60,961 nucleotides of DNA from CAYTAP01 sp964435775 (GTDB taxonomy: Bacteria; Planctomycetota; Phycisphaerae; Tepidisphaerales; Tepidisphaeraceae). Positions within the stretch are counted from its first letter, which is position 1. Each line of letters starts with the position of its first letter. This document shows, one piece after another, positions 53,976 to 60,961 of this stretch. The stretch spans positions 1 to 60,961 of the forward strand of contig CAYTAP010000004.1 of assembly GCA_964435775.1 (NCBI GenBank), given 5' to 3'. The notes beneath the pieces were generated by a model. It saw only the letters and a program-made list of their open reading frames with translations. It was not told the DNA's origin and searched no databases. Both the position numbers and the translations under genes were made by a program.

Positions 53976-54278
53976 GCGCTGCATAATTGCGCGCGGTTTA
54001 TGATCCGACGGATGAGTCGGGATGTTCAATGTCTGGATCGATTGAGGGAAGCGCGTGGCGAAGTTTGCCTCGACGGCTGACGGGTTGCACGGCGGACGCT
54101 GAGCCGCCCACGGGGGTACAAGGCTTGGGAGCCCTGCCAAGAAACGCGACATGCCCGCACTATGCCCGCACTATGCACATGGCATGCACATGGCGGGCGT
54201 CCCGCCCATGTTGTTCCTGTACTCGGGAACCAGCGCATTTGATTCCCCATTCACTCCCCTGGCCCAAGGCGTCGCCCA
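53976..54278. other. 303-bp convergent junction with small repeats
   Basis: No gene. It contains tandem direct copies ATGCCCGCACT (54150-54171), tandem ATGCACATGGC units, an imperfect hairpin CATGGCGGGCGTCCCGCCCATG around 54190-54211, and palindromic GGCTTGGGAGCC near 54125. Confidence 0.55.
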
Positions 54279-55130
54279 TCAGTGGTCCTTCCACTTCCAC
54301 AATTCAACAATCCGTTCCGGCGAAAGCGTCTCCACCCGCGCCGCGCCATCAATGCTGGTTTGCAAGAGCATCGCCTCGGCGTCATACCCCGCCAGCGCGA
54401 TCGCCTTGCGGAGCGTCTTTCGCCTCGCCGCGAAAAGCTGGCGGACAAACGTCCCAAACGCCCCCGCCTGGTCCCCCAGCCGGTCGTCCCGGCGCAAGCG
54501 GACGAGCGCCGAGTCCACCTTCGGCGCCGGCCAGAACGCCGTCGGCGGAAGCGTCCGCAGGACTTCAACCCGCGCAAGCAACTTCACCATCACCGTCAGC
54601 GGCCCGTACGCCTCATCCCCGGCGTCCGCCTCCATTCGATCCGCCACTTCCTTTTGCACGGTGAAAGCGAGCAATTCCACGCCCGCCATCAGCAGTTCAA
54701 TGACCAGCGGCGATGCGATGTTGTACGGAAGATTGGCGACCAGCCGGACGGTTTGTCCCCGCTCTTTGGCCGCGACGATCACTTCACGCAATTCGCTGTT
54801 GAGCCCATGCTTCCCCGCCAGCGCATCGCCTTCGATGAGCTTGAACCGCCGCTCATCGCCCAGACGACGGCGCAGCAGCGCCGCCAGATTGCGATCGATT
54901 TCAACGGCGACAACCGCGCCTGTATCCTCCACCGCCGCCAGCAGTTCCTCCGTCAGCGTCCCCGTCCCCGGCCCGACTTCGATGACCAAATCCCCCGGCG
55001 CGATTTCCCCGGCCTGGGCGACCAGCCGCACGAGGTTGCCGTCGATCATGAAGTTCTGCCCGAACTGCCTGCGCGGATGCCCCGATCCCTCCGCCAGCAG
55101 CGCCCGGATATCACTTTTGGTCTGCGCCAT
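54279..55130 (-). CDS. rsmA: 16S rRNA dimethyladenosine transferase
   Basis: 283 residues from ATG 55130; the frame continues to 55211 but that part translates the AT-rich repeat. It dimethylates two adjacent adenosines near the 16S rRNA 3' end. Seen: GQNFMIDGNLV, SAM site VIEVGPGTGTLTEEL, VEIDRNLAALLR, VRLVANLPYNIASPLVIEL and FWPAPKVDSALVRLRR. Length and motifs are normal. A paired AT-rich element separates it from the RND operon. Confidence 0.92.
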   Translation of the reverse strand: MAQTKSDIRALLAEGSGHPRRQFGQNFMIDGNLVRLVAQAGEIAPGDLVIEVGPGTGTLTEELLAAVEDTGAVVAVEIDRNLAALLRRRLGDERRFKLIEGDALAGKHGLNSELREVIVAAKERGQTVRLVANLPYNIASPLVIELLMAGVELLAFTVQKEVADRMEADAGDEAYGPLTVMVKLLARVEVLRTLPPTAFWPAPKVDSALVRLRRDDRLGDQAGAFGTFVRQLFAARRKTLRKAIALAGYDAEAMLLQTSIDGAARVETLSPERIVELWKWKDH

Positions 55131-55134
55131 AAGC

Positions 55135-55257
55135 GGATTTTCGATTTTTGATTGATGATTTTTGATTGCAGGCAGACAACTTCCGCCCGTCGTGTCCGCC
55201 AGGAACCTCAATCACCCCTCTTCAATCAAAAATCCCAAAATCAAAAATCGAAAATCC
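55135..55257. repeat. Paired AT-rich inverted element, about 123 bp
   Basis: The left arm 55135-55168 (GGATTTTCGATTTTTGATT...) and right arm 55223-55257 are nearly perfect inverted repeats, each ending in the ATTTTTGATTG unit. No ORF inside. It exactly fills the junction between rsmA and the RND permease. Confidence 0.9.
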
Positions 55258-55258
55258 C

Positions 55259-58200
55259 CTACACCCGCTCTTCCACCGCAGCGCGATTCCCATGGTGGGC
55301 ATCTCCATTGCCCGACACCGCCGCCAGCCCGCCATCGTCATCCACAGGCGCTGTCGCCGCCAATTCGCGGTCGTCGATCTCCTGTTGCAGCCGATACGAG
55401 CGGAACATCGAGGTGCGATCGAGCACGCTTTCCTGGAACTGTTCGAGATAGAGGTAGATCGCCGGCGTCACATAAAGCGTGATGAACTGCGACACGATCA
55501 ATCCGCCGACGATGACCAGACCCAGCGGCATGCGACTGGCGCCATCTTCGCCGAAGCCCAGCGCCAGCGGCAAAGCGCCCATGATCGCCGCGAGCGTCGT
55601 CATCAAAATCGGACGAAACCGGTCCATGCTCGCCTGGTGAATCGCGTCGATGGCGACATCACCCTTGTTGAGGCGCTGGATCGCGAAGTCCACGATCATG
55701 ATCCCGTTCTTTTTCACAATGCCCATCAGCATGAACATGCCGACGAAGGCGTACAGCGACGCCTCCTGGTCAAAGAGCCAGAGCGTCGCCAGCCCCCCCA
55801 CCAGCGCCACCGGCAGCGCCGACAACACCGTCAGCGGGTGCAGATAGTTCTCATACAGGATGCCGAGGATCACATACATGATGAAGACCGCCAGGAACAT
55901 GAGCATGATCAGTGAGCTCATCGTCTGCTGGAACGTCAGCGCCTCGCCTTGCAGGCTGCCCCGCAGGGTGATTGGCACGACCTGCGCCGCGGTCGATTCG
56001 ATGTAGCTGGTTGCCGTTCCGATCGGAACGCCCGGAACGAGGTTGAAGGAGAACGTCACGCTCGTGAACTGGTTGATGTGATGCACCGCCTGCGGACCCA
56101 GCACGCTCTTCCATCGCGCCACCGCGCTGAGCGGAACCAACTGGCTTCCGTCATCCGACCGCACATACAAAAGCGACAAATCCTGCGGTTCGCGACGGTC
56201 TTTGTCCTTAACCTCCAGGATCACCTGGTACTGGTCGTTGGCCCGCTTGATCAGGTAGACATAATTCTGGCTGTACGCGCTGCGGAGCAACGACTCGATC
56301 CGCGTGGCCGACACGCCGTAGGTCGCCGCCTGATCGCGCAAAATATCGATCTGCAGGCTCGGCGTGTGCGTGTACAAATCCGACGACACGGACGCGAACA
56401 ATTTCCCCTGCTGCTCCCGGAACTTGGCCATCAGCTTTCCGGCCACCGCGTACACCTCGTTGGGATCGATCCCAGAGATCGCGTACGCATATTGTCCCTG
56501 CTGCTGCGACGTGGCGCCCGTGCTGATCTGCAACACGGGGTTGGGTTGCAAAAACGCCATGACGCCGGGCACGGCGCCGCCGATGCCGCCCATCATTTCC
56601 CCCGCGATCTGCGCGATGGGTTCATGGTGCGGCCGCTCGCTCGGCGGATCGAGAAACGCCAGCAGGAAGCCCTGGTTGGCCGCCAGGAACCCGCTGTTGC
56701 CGCTCATTGTGAAGGTCATCCGCACCGCCGGATTGGCATGCAGGACATCCTCCGCCTTCTTTTGATATTCGTGCATCTGCTCGGGCGAACTGCCCTCCTG
56801 CGCGACCATGACGCCGCGGATGAACGAGCTGTCACCGACCGGCAAGAACGCCTTGGGCACTTCCATGAACAAAAGCACCGTGCCGCCCAGGCAAATCACC
56901 CAGAGGACCAGCGACACCCATCGATGATGCAGGAAGAACCAGAGCGACCGGCCGTAGACGCCCAGGATGCGATGTTCCACCGCCCCGAACACGCGCTCCA
57001 TCCACGTCTTTTTCTTTCCCTTGCCCCGTTCGCTCAGCATGCGCGAGCACATCAAGGGCGTCAGCGTCAGCGACACAATGCCGCTGGCCGCGATCGACAC
57101 CATGATCGTGACGGAAAACTCCCGGAAAATGCGCCCCACCAGCCCGCTCATGAGCACCAGCGGAATGAACACCGACATGAGCGACACCGTCATCGCCAGG
57201 ATCGTGAAGCTGATCTCCTTGGCCGACTCCATCGTCGCCTGCAGCGGGCGATATCCCTTCTCCATGAGGCGCACGGTGTTCTCAAGAAACACGATCGCAT
57301 CGTCCACGAGGAATCCAATCGCCAGCATGAGCGCCATAAGCGACAGGTTGTCGAGGCTGTACCCCAGCAGGTACATGACGATCAGCGTGAGCAGCAGCGA
57401 CAGCGGCAGTGCCACGATTGGGATCAACGTGTCGGCCGCCCGGCCGAGGAACACGAAGATCACGATGACCACAAGGAAAAACGCGATGACCAGCGTCTCC
57501 TGCACGCTGTAAATGCTGCTGACGATCGTCGCCGAGCGGTCATGGATCGGCACGATCCCAATGGACGGCGGCAGCGACGCGCGAATGCGCGGCACTTCAT
57601 CCTTCACGAGCTTCGCGACCTGCACCGCGTTGGCGCCCGCCTGGCGGAAGACGGCGACCACGACGGTCGCCGACGGGACATGGCGGCCGCGAATCCAGAA
57701 CCGCATGCTGATCCGCTCATCCTGCACGCTGTCGGTCGCGGTGGCGACATCGCGCAGATAGATCGGCGACTTGTTGTGAAAACCGATGATCAGCTTGTTG
57801 TATTGCTCGGCATCGGAAAGCTGACCCTGCGGCTGCAACAAAAAAGTCCGCGCAGCGCCGTCGATCTGACCGGCGCCCTGGTAGCTCGTCCCCTCCCTGA
57901 TCGCGCCCGCCAGGTCTTCCAGTGACATCCCGCGTGCGGCCAAGGCCGAAGGATCCGCCTTGATCCGCACCGCCGACTGCGTGCCATACACCGACACCTG
58001 GCTCACGCCGTTGATGATGCTGATCTGTTGCGCGACCTGCGTGCTCGCGTAGTCGTACAATTGCCCCGCCGTCACCGTGTCGCTCGTCAAGCCGATGTAC
58101 AAAATCGGCTGATCGTTCGGGTTGGTCTTGCTGAAGGTCGGCGGAGACGGAAGGTCCACCGGCAATTGCCCCGTCGCCTGCGTGATCGCCGTCTGAACGT

Positions 58201-58519
58201 CGGTGGCGGCCGCGTCGATGCTCTTGTTCAAGTCAAACTGCAGCGTCAGGCTCGTGTTCCCCTGCCCGCTGTTGCTCGTGACCAACTCAAGCCCGGGAAT
58301 CTTCAGAAACTGCCGCTCCAGCGGCGTGGCGACGTTGTTCGCCATCGTCTCCGGGCTCGCGCCCGGATACCCCACCCGCACCTGAATCACTGGATAGTCC
58401 ACCGCCGGCAGGTCGTTGACCGGCAGCCACTGGTACGCCATTGCGCCAAACAAAATGGCGGATAACGTGAGCAAGGCCGTCATCACCGGACGGCGAACAA
58501 AAGGTTCTGAAATGTTCAT
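55259..58519 (-). CDS. RND efflux pump permease (MdtB/AcrB-type)
   Basis: 1,086 residues: the inner-membrane proton/substrate antiporter of an RND pump. Seen: MNISEPFVRRPVMTALL, SPETMANNVATPLERQF, VQTAITQATGQLP, the proton-relay pair in transmembrane 4 (AIGFLVDDAIVFLEN), two large periplasmic loops and a second set of transmembrane segments, ending in QESVLDRTSMFRSYR. It likely exports drugs, bile-type compounds or metabolites with the adjacent fusion protein. Its ATG overlaps the fusion gene's stop. No outer-membrane factor or repressor is adjacent. Confidence 0.9.
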   Translation of the reverse strand: MNISEPFVRRPVMTALLTLSAILFGAMAYQWLPVNDLPAVDYPVIQVRVGYPGASPETMANNVATPLERQFLKIPGLELVTSNSGQGNTSLTLQFDLNKSIDAAATDVQTAITQATGQLPVDLPSPPTFSKTNPNDQPILYIGLTSDTVTAGQLYDYASTQVAQQISIINGVSQVSVYGTQSAVRIKADPSALAARGMSLEDLAGAIREGTSYQGAGQIDGAARTFLLQPQGQLSDAEQYNKLIIGFHNKSPIYLRDVATATDSVQDERISMRFWIRGRHVPSATVVVAVFRQAGANAVQVAKLVKDEVPRIRASLPPSIGIVPIHDRSATIVSSIYSVQETLVIAFFLVVIVIFVFLGRAADTLIPIVALPLSLLLTLIVMYLLGYSLDNLSLMALMLAIGFLVDDAIVFLENTVRLMEKGYRPLQATMESAKEISFTILAMTVSLMSVFIPLVLMSGLVGRIFREFSVTIMVSIAASGIVSLTLTPLMCSRMLSERGKGKKKTWMERVFGAVEHRILGVYGRSLWFFLHHRWVSLVLWVICLGGTVLLFMEVPKAFLPVGDSSFIRGVMVAQEGSSPEQMHEYQKKAEDVLHANPAVRMTFTMSGNSGFLAANQGFLLAFLDPPSERPHHEPIAQIAGEMMGGIGGAVPGVMAFLQPNPVLQISTGATSQQQGQYAYAISGIDPNEVYAVAGKLMAKFREQQGKLFASVSSDLYTHTPSLQIDILRDQAATYGVSATRIESLLRSAYSQNYVYLIKRANDQYQVILEVKDKDRREPQDLSLLYVRSDDGSQLVPLSAVARWKSVLGPQAVHHINQFTSVTFSFNLVPGVPIGTATSYIESTAAQVVPITLRGSLQGEALTFQQTMSSLIMLMFLAVFIMYVILGILYENYLHPLTVLSALPVALVGGLATLWLFDQEASLYAFVGMFMLMGIVKKNGIMIVDFAIQRLNKGDVAIDAIHQASMDRFRPILMTTLAAIMGALPLALGFGEDGASRMPLGLVIVGGLIVSQFITLYVTPAIYLYLEQFQESVLDRTSMFRSYRLQQEIDDRELAATAPVDDDGGLAAVSGNGDAHHGNRAAVEERV

Positions 58520-59922
58520 GAGGCTTTCCCTCCCGTCGATCCATCGTCACCCGCCTGATGCTCAACGGCTTTGGCGGGTGCCGACGTGCCCGCCTGATCG
58601 TGCGTGCCCGCTTGGTTGTGCGCGCTCGCCTGACCGGGGGCGGCGTTCGTCTCGTCCGAGGCGATTCGCACCTTCCCGCCGGGCATGACGGTCATCTGTC
58701 CCGTCACCATCACGCGTTCCCCGGCCTTCAAGCCCTTGCTCACGACCACCATGTTCCCCTGCTGCTGCCCCGGCACGATCGGACGCAGCTCCGCGACATC
58801 CTCGCCGGTGACCACATACACATAAGGCCCTTGCTGACCGATCTGCTGCGCCTGCTGCGGAATGAGAACCGCATCCTTATGCACCGTCAGCACCAGGCGG
58901 ATGTTGACAAACTGCCCCGGCCAGAAGTGATGATCCTGATTGGGCAGCGTCGCCCGCAACCGGATCGTCCCCGTCCCATCCTGCACCGAGTTATCCAGAA
59001 ATGTCAGCTTCCCAACCCGCGCGTGCTCCCAATTTTCCGACCGACTTGATGGCAGCGCCGCCGCCTTCGTCGCCGGCTGGGTCGCCGCCGCCGCATTGGG
59101 TGCGGTCGCCGGTTGGTTCGCAAGTCCCCGCGCCGTCGCGGCCTGTTGCGCGCCGCCTCCCTCGGACGGAAGCTGCGCCTCCACCGCCAGCGTCCCCTCG
59201 CTCATGTAATGTCGCACCTCGGGCAGCCTGCCTTCGGGGATCGTGAAATCCGCATAGATCGGATCCAGGCTCTGCACGACCATCAACGTGCCTTCGTTGG
59301 CCTTGACGACATTCCCCACATCGACCAGCCGCGCCCCGCCCCGCCCGTCAATCGGTGAAACAATCGTGCAATATTCCAAATTGAGTTTCGCGGTCTGCAC
59401 CGACGCCTCCCCCGCCTCCACCTGCGCCTGGCTGATGCTGACCGCGAGCCGCTTCTGGTTGAACTCCTCCGTGCTGATGGCTTGAGTGCCCTGAAGTTTC
59501 TGGATGTTCTGGAAATTGACCTTGCTCAGCTCGAGGTCGGCTTTCGCCTTGGCCAGCGCTGCCTGCGCCTGTGCCAGTTCGGCCTCATAGGGGCGCTTAT
59601 CGATGATGAACATCAAGGCGCCCTTCTTCAACTCCGCGCCATCCTTGACATGCACCTCCGTGATCCGCCCCGTCACCTGCGGACGGATGTTCACCTGCAG
59701 CGGCGACACGCAGTGACCGATCTCGTCGATGTACAGCGGCACGTTCGCCGTCCCCACCGCCATCACCGTCACCAGTGGCGGCGGCATCTCGTGGCCTCCC
59801 GTGGCCGCCTCCTCCTTATGGCATCCCGCCACCCCCAGCCCGACGGCCAACAAAACAGCCACCCCCCAGCGGCGGGCCAATCCACACTTCAACCCCGGCT
59901 CGACATCCGCATCATGATTCAT
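58516..59922 (-). CDS. RND membrane-fusion lipoprotein (MdtA-type)
   Basis: 468 residues from ATG 59922, giving a lipoprotein signal (RWGVAVLLAVGLGVAGC, lipobox Cys about 34). Seen: barrel and lipoyl elements (NIRPQVTGRITEVHVKDG, LNLEYCTIVSPIDGRGG), a coiled-coil hairpin (ELAQAQAALAKAKADLEL, SISQAQVEAGEASVQTAK), and a C-terminal barrel-sandwich (PNQDHHFWPGQFVNIRL, LIPQQAQQIG). The C-terminus is a low-complexity Ala/Gln/Thr tail. It anchors to the inner membrane and links to the RND permease, with which it overlaps. Confidence 0.88.
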   Translation of the reverse strand: MNHDADVEPGLKCGLARRWGVAVLLAVGLGVAGCHKEEAATGGHEMPPPLVTVMAVGTANVPLYIDEIGHCVSPLQVNIRPQVTGRITEVHVKDGAELKKGALMFIIDKRPYEAELAQAQAALAKAKADLELSKVNFQNIQKLQGTQAISTEEFNQKRLAVSISQAQVEAGEASVQTAKLNLEYCTIVSPIDGRGGARLVDVGNVVKANEGTLMVVQSLDPIYADFTIPEGRLPEVRHYMSEGTLAVEAQLPSEGGGAQQAATARGLANQPATAPNAAAATQPATKAAALPSSRSENWEHARVGKLTFLDNSVQDGTGTIRLRATLPNQDHHFWPGQFVNIRLVLTVHKDAVLIPQQAQQIGQQGPYVYVVTGEDVAELRPIVPGQQQGNMVVVSKGLKAGERVMVTGQMTVMPGGKVRIASDETNAAPGQASAHNQAGTHDQAGTSAPAKAVEHQAGDDGSTGGKAS

Positions 59923-60288
59923 AAGTGAAACCGTAAAACTCACACCCCACGCCCCCAGCAGCGCCTGCCCACCTGGCATGCCGCGCCTCACACGACCACT
60001 CGGCGCCGATGATAGGCGCGGCCACCGCAATAAAACATCGCGTGAAGAATATTCATGCGAATACAAAAACTGTGTGGCTTTAATCCCAGGCCCTTGCCTC
60101 TGTGCTTGCCGCCGCATTCATCCATGCTGTTCGTTCAACAGCGTACCCCCTTCTCCAGCCAGTGACGGGAGATTCTAGCACCTCGAATCGCTCAAACAAG
60201 CGGAAAAATCAGACCAAAATCAGCGCGTCCACACCGCCCTTCGTCGCCTGACTGTAACTCGCGCAGTGGCAATTGGTTAGCCGCCATA
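59923..60288. other. 366-bp upstream region of the RND operon without a gene
   Basis: No credible ORF. It holds a perfect short inverted repeat TATTC-atgc-GAATA (60050-60063), a candidate operator for the RND operon, since no regulator gene is linked. A promoter could not be assigned. Confidence 0.4.
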
Positions 60289-60961
60289 CTATCCCGCCGC
60301 CTCAAACGTGAATCCCTGCTTGGCCGCATCGACGTCGACTTTCACCGTCGATCCTTCTGCGAAATCTCCGTGCAGGATTCGACTCGCCAGCGGATTTTCC
60401 AGGCGCTGCTGGATGACGCGCTTGAGCGGGCGCGCGCCATAGACCGGATCGTACCCCTCTTCGGCCAAGAGGCGCTTGGCGGCGTCGCTCACCTGCAACG
60501 TCAACCCTCGCGTCGCCAGGCGCATGTGCAGCCAATTGAGCTGCACATCAACGATCTTCGTCAACTGTTCCTTCGAGAGCGGATGAAACACGATCGTCTC
60601 ATCGATCCGATTCAAAAACTCCGGCCGAAAATGCTGCTTGAGCAGGTCCTTCACCGCCGCCTCCACCTCCCATTGCTCGGCATTTCGCGCCGTCAATTCC
60701 TGGATGACGTTCGAGCCGATGTTGCTCGTCATCACGATGACCGCGTTCTTGAAATTGACGGTTCGTCCCTGACCATCGGTCAATCGACCGTCGTCGAGCA
60801 CCTGGAGCAGCACGTTGAACACATCCCGGTGCGCCTTCTCAATCTCATCGAACAAAATGACCGCGTAAGGGCGTCGCCGCACTGCCTCGGTCAGACGCCC
60901 GCCTTCCCCATAGCCCACATAGCCCGGCGGCGCGCCGATCAGCCGCGCCACCGAGTGCTGC
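60289..60961 (-). CDS. clpB: ClpB disaggregase, C-terminal part (runs off the window)
   Basis: About 224 residues of the second AAA+ module and C-terminal D2 domain are in the window. Seen: HSVARLIGAPPGYVGYGEGG, LFDEIEKAHRDVFNVLLQVL (Walker B, in part), GRTVNFKNAVIVMTSNIGS, FRPEFLNRIDE (arginine-finger region) and GARPLKRVIQQRLENPLA. It unfolds aggregated proteins with DnaK. The reading frame is open at the right edge, so the start lies beyond 60961. Confidence 0.93.
   Translation of the reverse strand, partial: QHSVARLIGAPPGYVGYGEGGRLTEAVRRRPYAVILFDEIEKAHRDVFNVLLQVLDDGRLTDGQGRTVNFKNAVIVMTSNIGSNVIQELTARNAEQWEVEAAVKDLLKQHFRPEFLNRIDETIVFHPLSKEQLTKIVDVQLNWLHMRLATRGLTLQVSDAAKRLLAEEGYDPVYGARPLKRVIQQRLENPLASRILHGDFAEGSTVKVDVDAAKQGFTFEAAG

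Noticed and set aside
55949..57925. 658-residue open frame opposite the RND permease
   Set aside because: The sense strand encodes a clear AcrB-type protein; the antisense product is His/Arg-rich and lacks domains.

Overview
The window (about 61 kb, high GC, roughly 60%) looks like a chromosomal segment of a planctomycete, most likely of the Phycisphaerae type. Evidence: PEP-CTERM secreted proteins, a prepilin-type signal protein ending in a DG-H motif, a 2,236-residue surface protein with a planctomycete LEPR-XLL-like N-terminus, a short sigma-70 factor without region 3, and diderm envelope genes (kdsA, waaA, an LptE-like and a BamD-like protein). Two 10-N scaffold gaps, each inside a gene, mark a draft or metagenome assembly. 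I found no rRNA, tRNA, CRISPR array, prophage or transposase.

Layout. 0.1-7 kb: YlbF-like protein, two alpha/beta hydrolases, a PfkB sugar kinase, a phosphodiesterase, a B12-fold protein lacking the cobalamin ligand, and proB. 7-16.2 kb: a small secreted protein, the giant beta-rich surface protein and transaldolase. 16.3-24.7 kb: an ACT-domain protein, a lipase-like protein, a diguanylate cyclase, sthA, a metallophosphoesterase, a low-GC cassette of unknown genes and a sigma factor. 24.7-28 kb: a gene-free stretch with possible RNA structure, then nadD, waaA and lipB. 28-43 kb: a carbohydrate region with two PEP-CTERM proteins, a GH78-type rhamnosidase, a polyol dehydrogenase plus an L-xylulose-reductase-like SDR, a TPR protein, and an ABC sugar importer with no ATPase gene. 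43-54 kb: a frameshifted DUF4258-like pair, gpsA, a glycosyltransferase, galU, BamD-like, LptE-like, an HTH-receiver regulator, a VapBC pair, kdsA, pyrK and a DUF1802 protein. 54-61 kb: rsmA, an RND efflux operon and the 3' end of clpB.

How the genes work together. kdsA and waaA make and transfer Kdo, galU supplies UDP-glucose, and the LptE-like and BamD-like proteins serve outer-membrane assembly, so LPS functions are spread over four separate loci. The 28-43 kb region reads as extracellular polysaccharide breakdown, sugar import and pentose/polyol interconversion.

The most unusual theme is the density of short palindromic dispersed elements. One with perfect 22-bp arms lies in frame inside waaA, a nested composite lies between the two pentitol genes, REP-like copies lie between the sugar-binding protein and permease genes, and paired AT-rich elements with the core ATTTTTGATT occupy several gene junctions.
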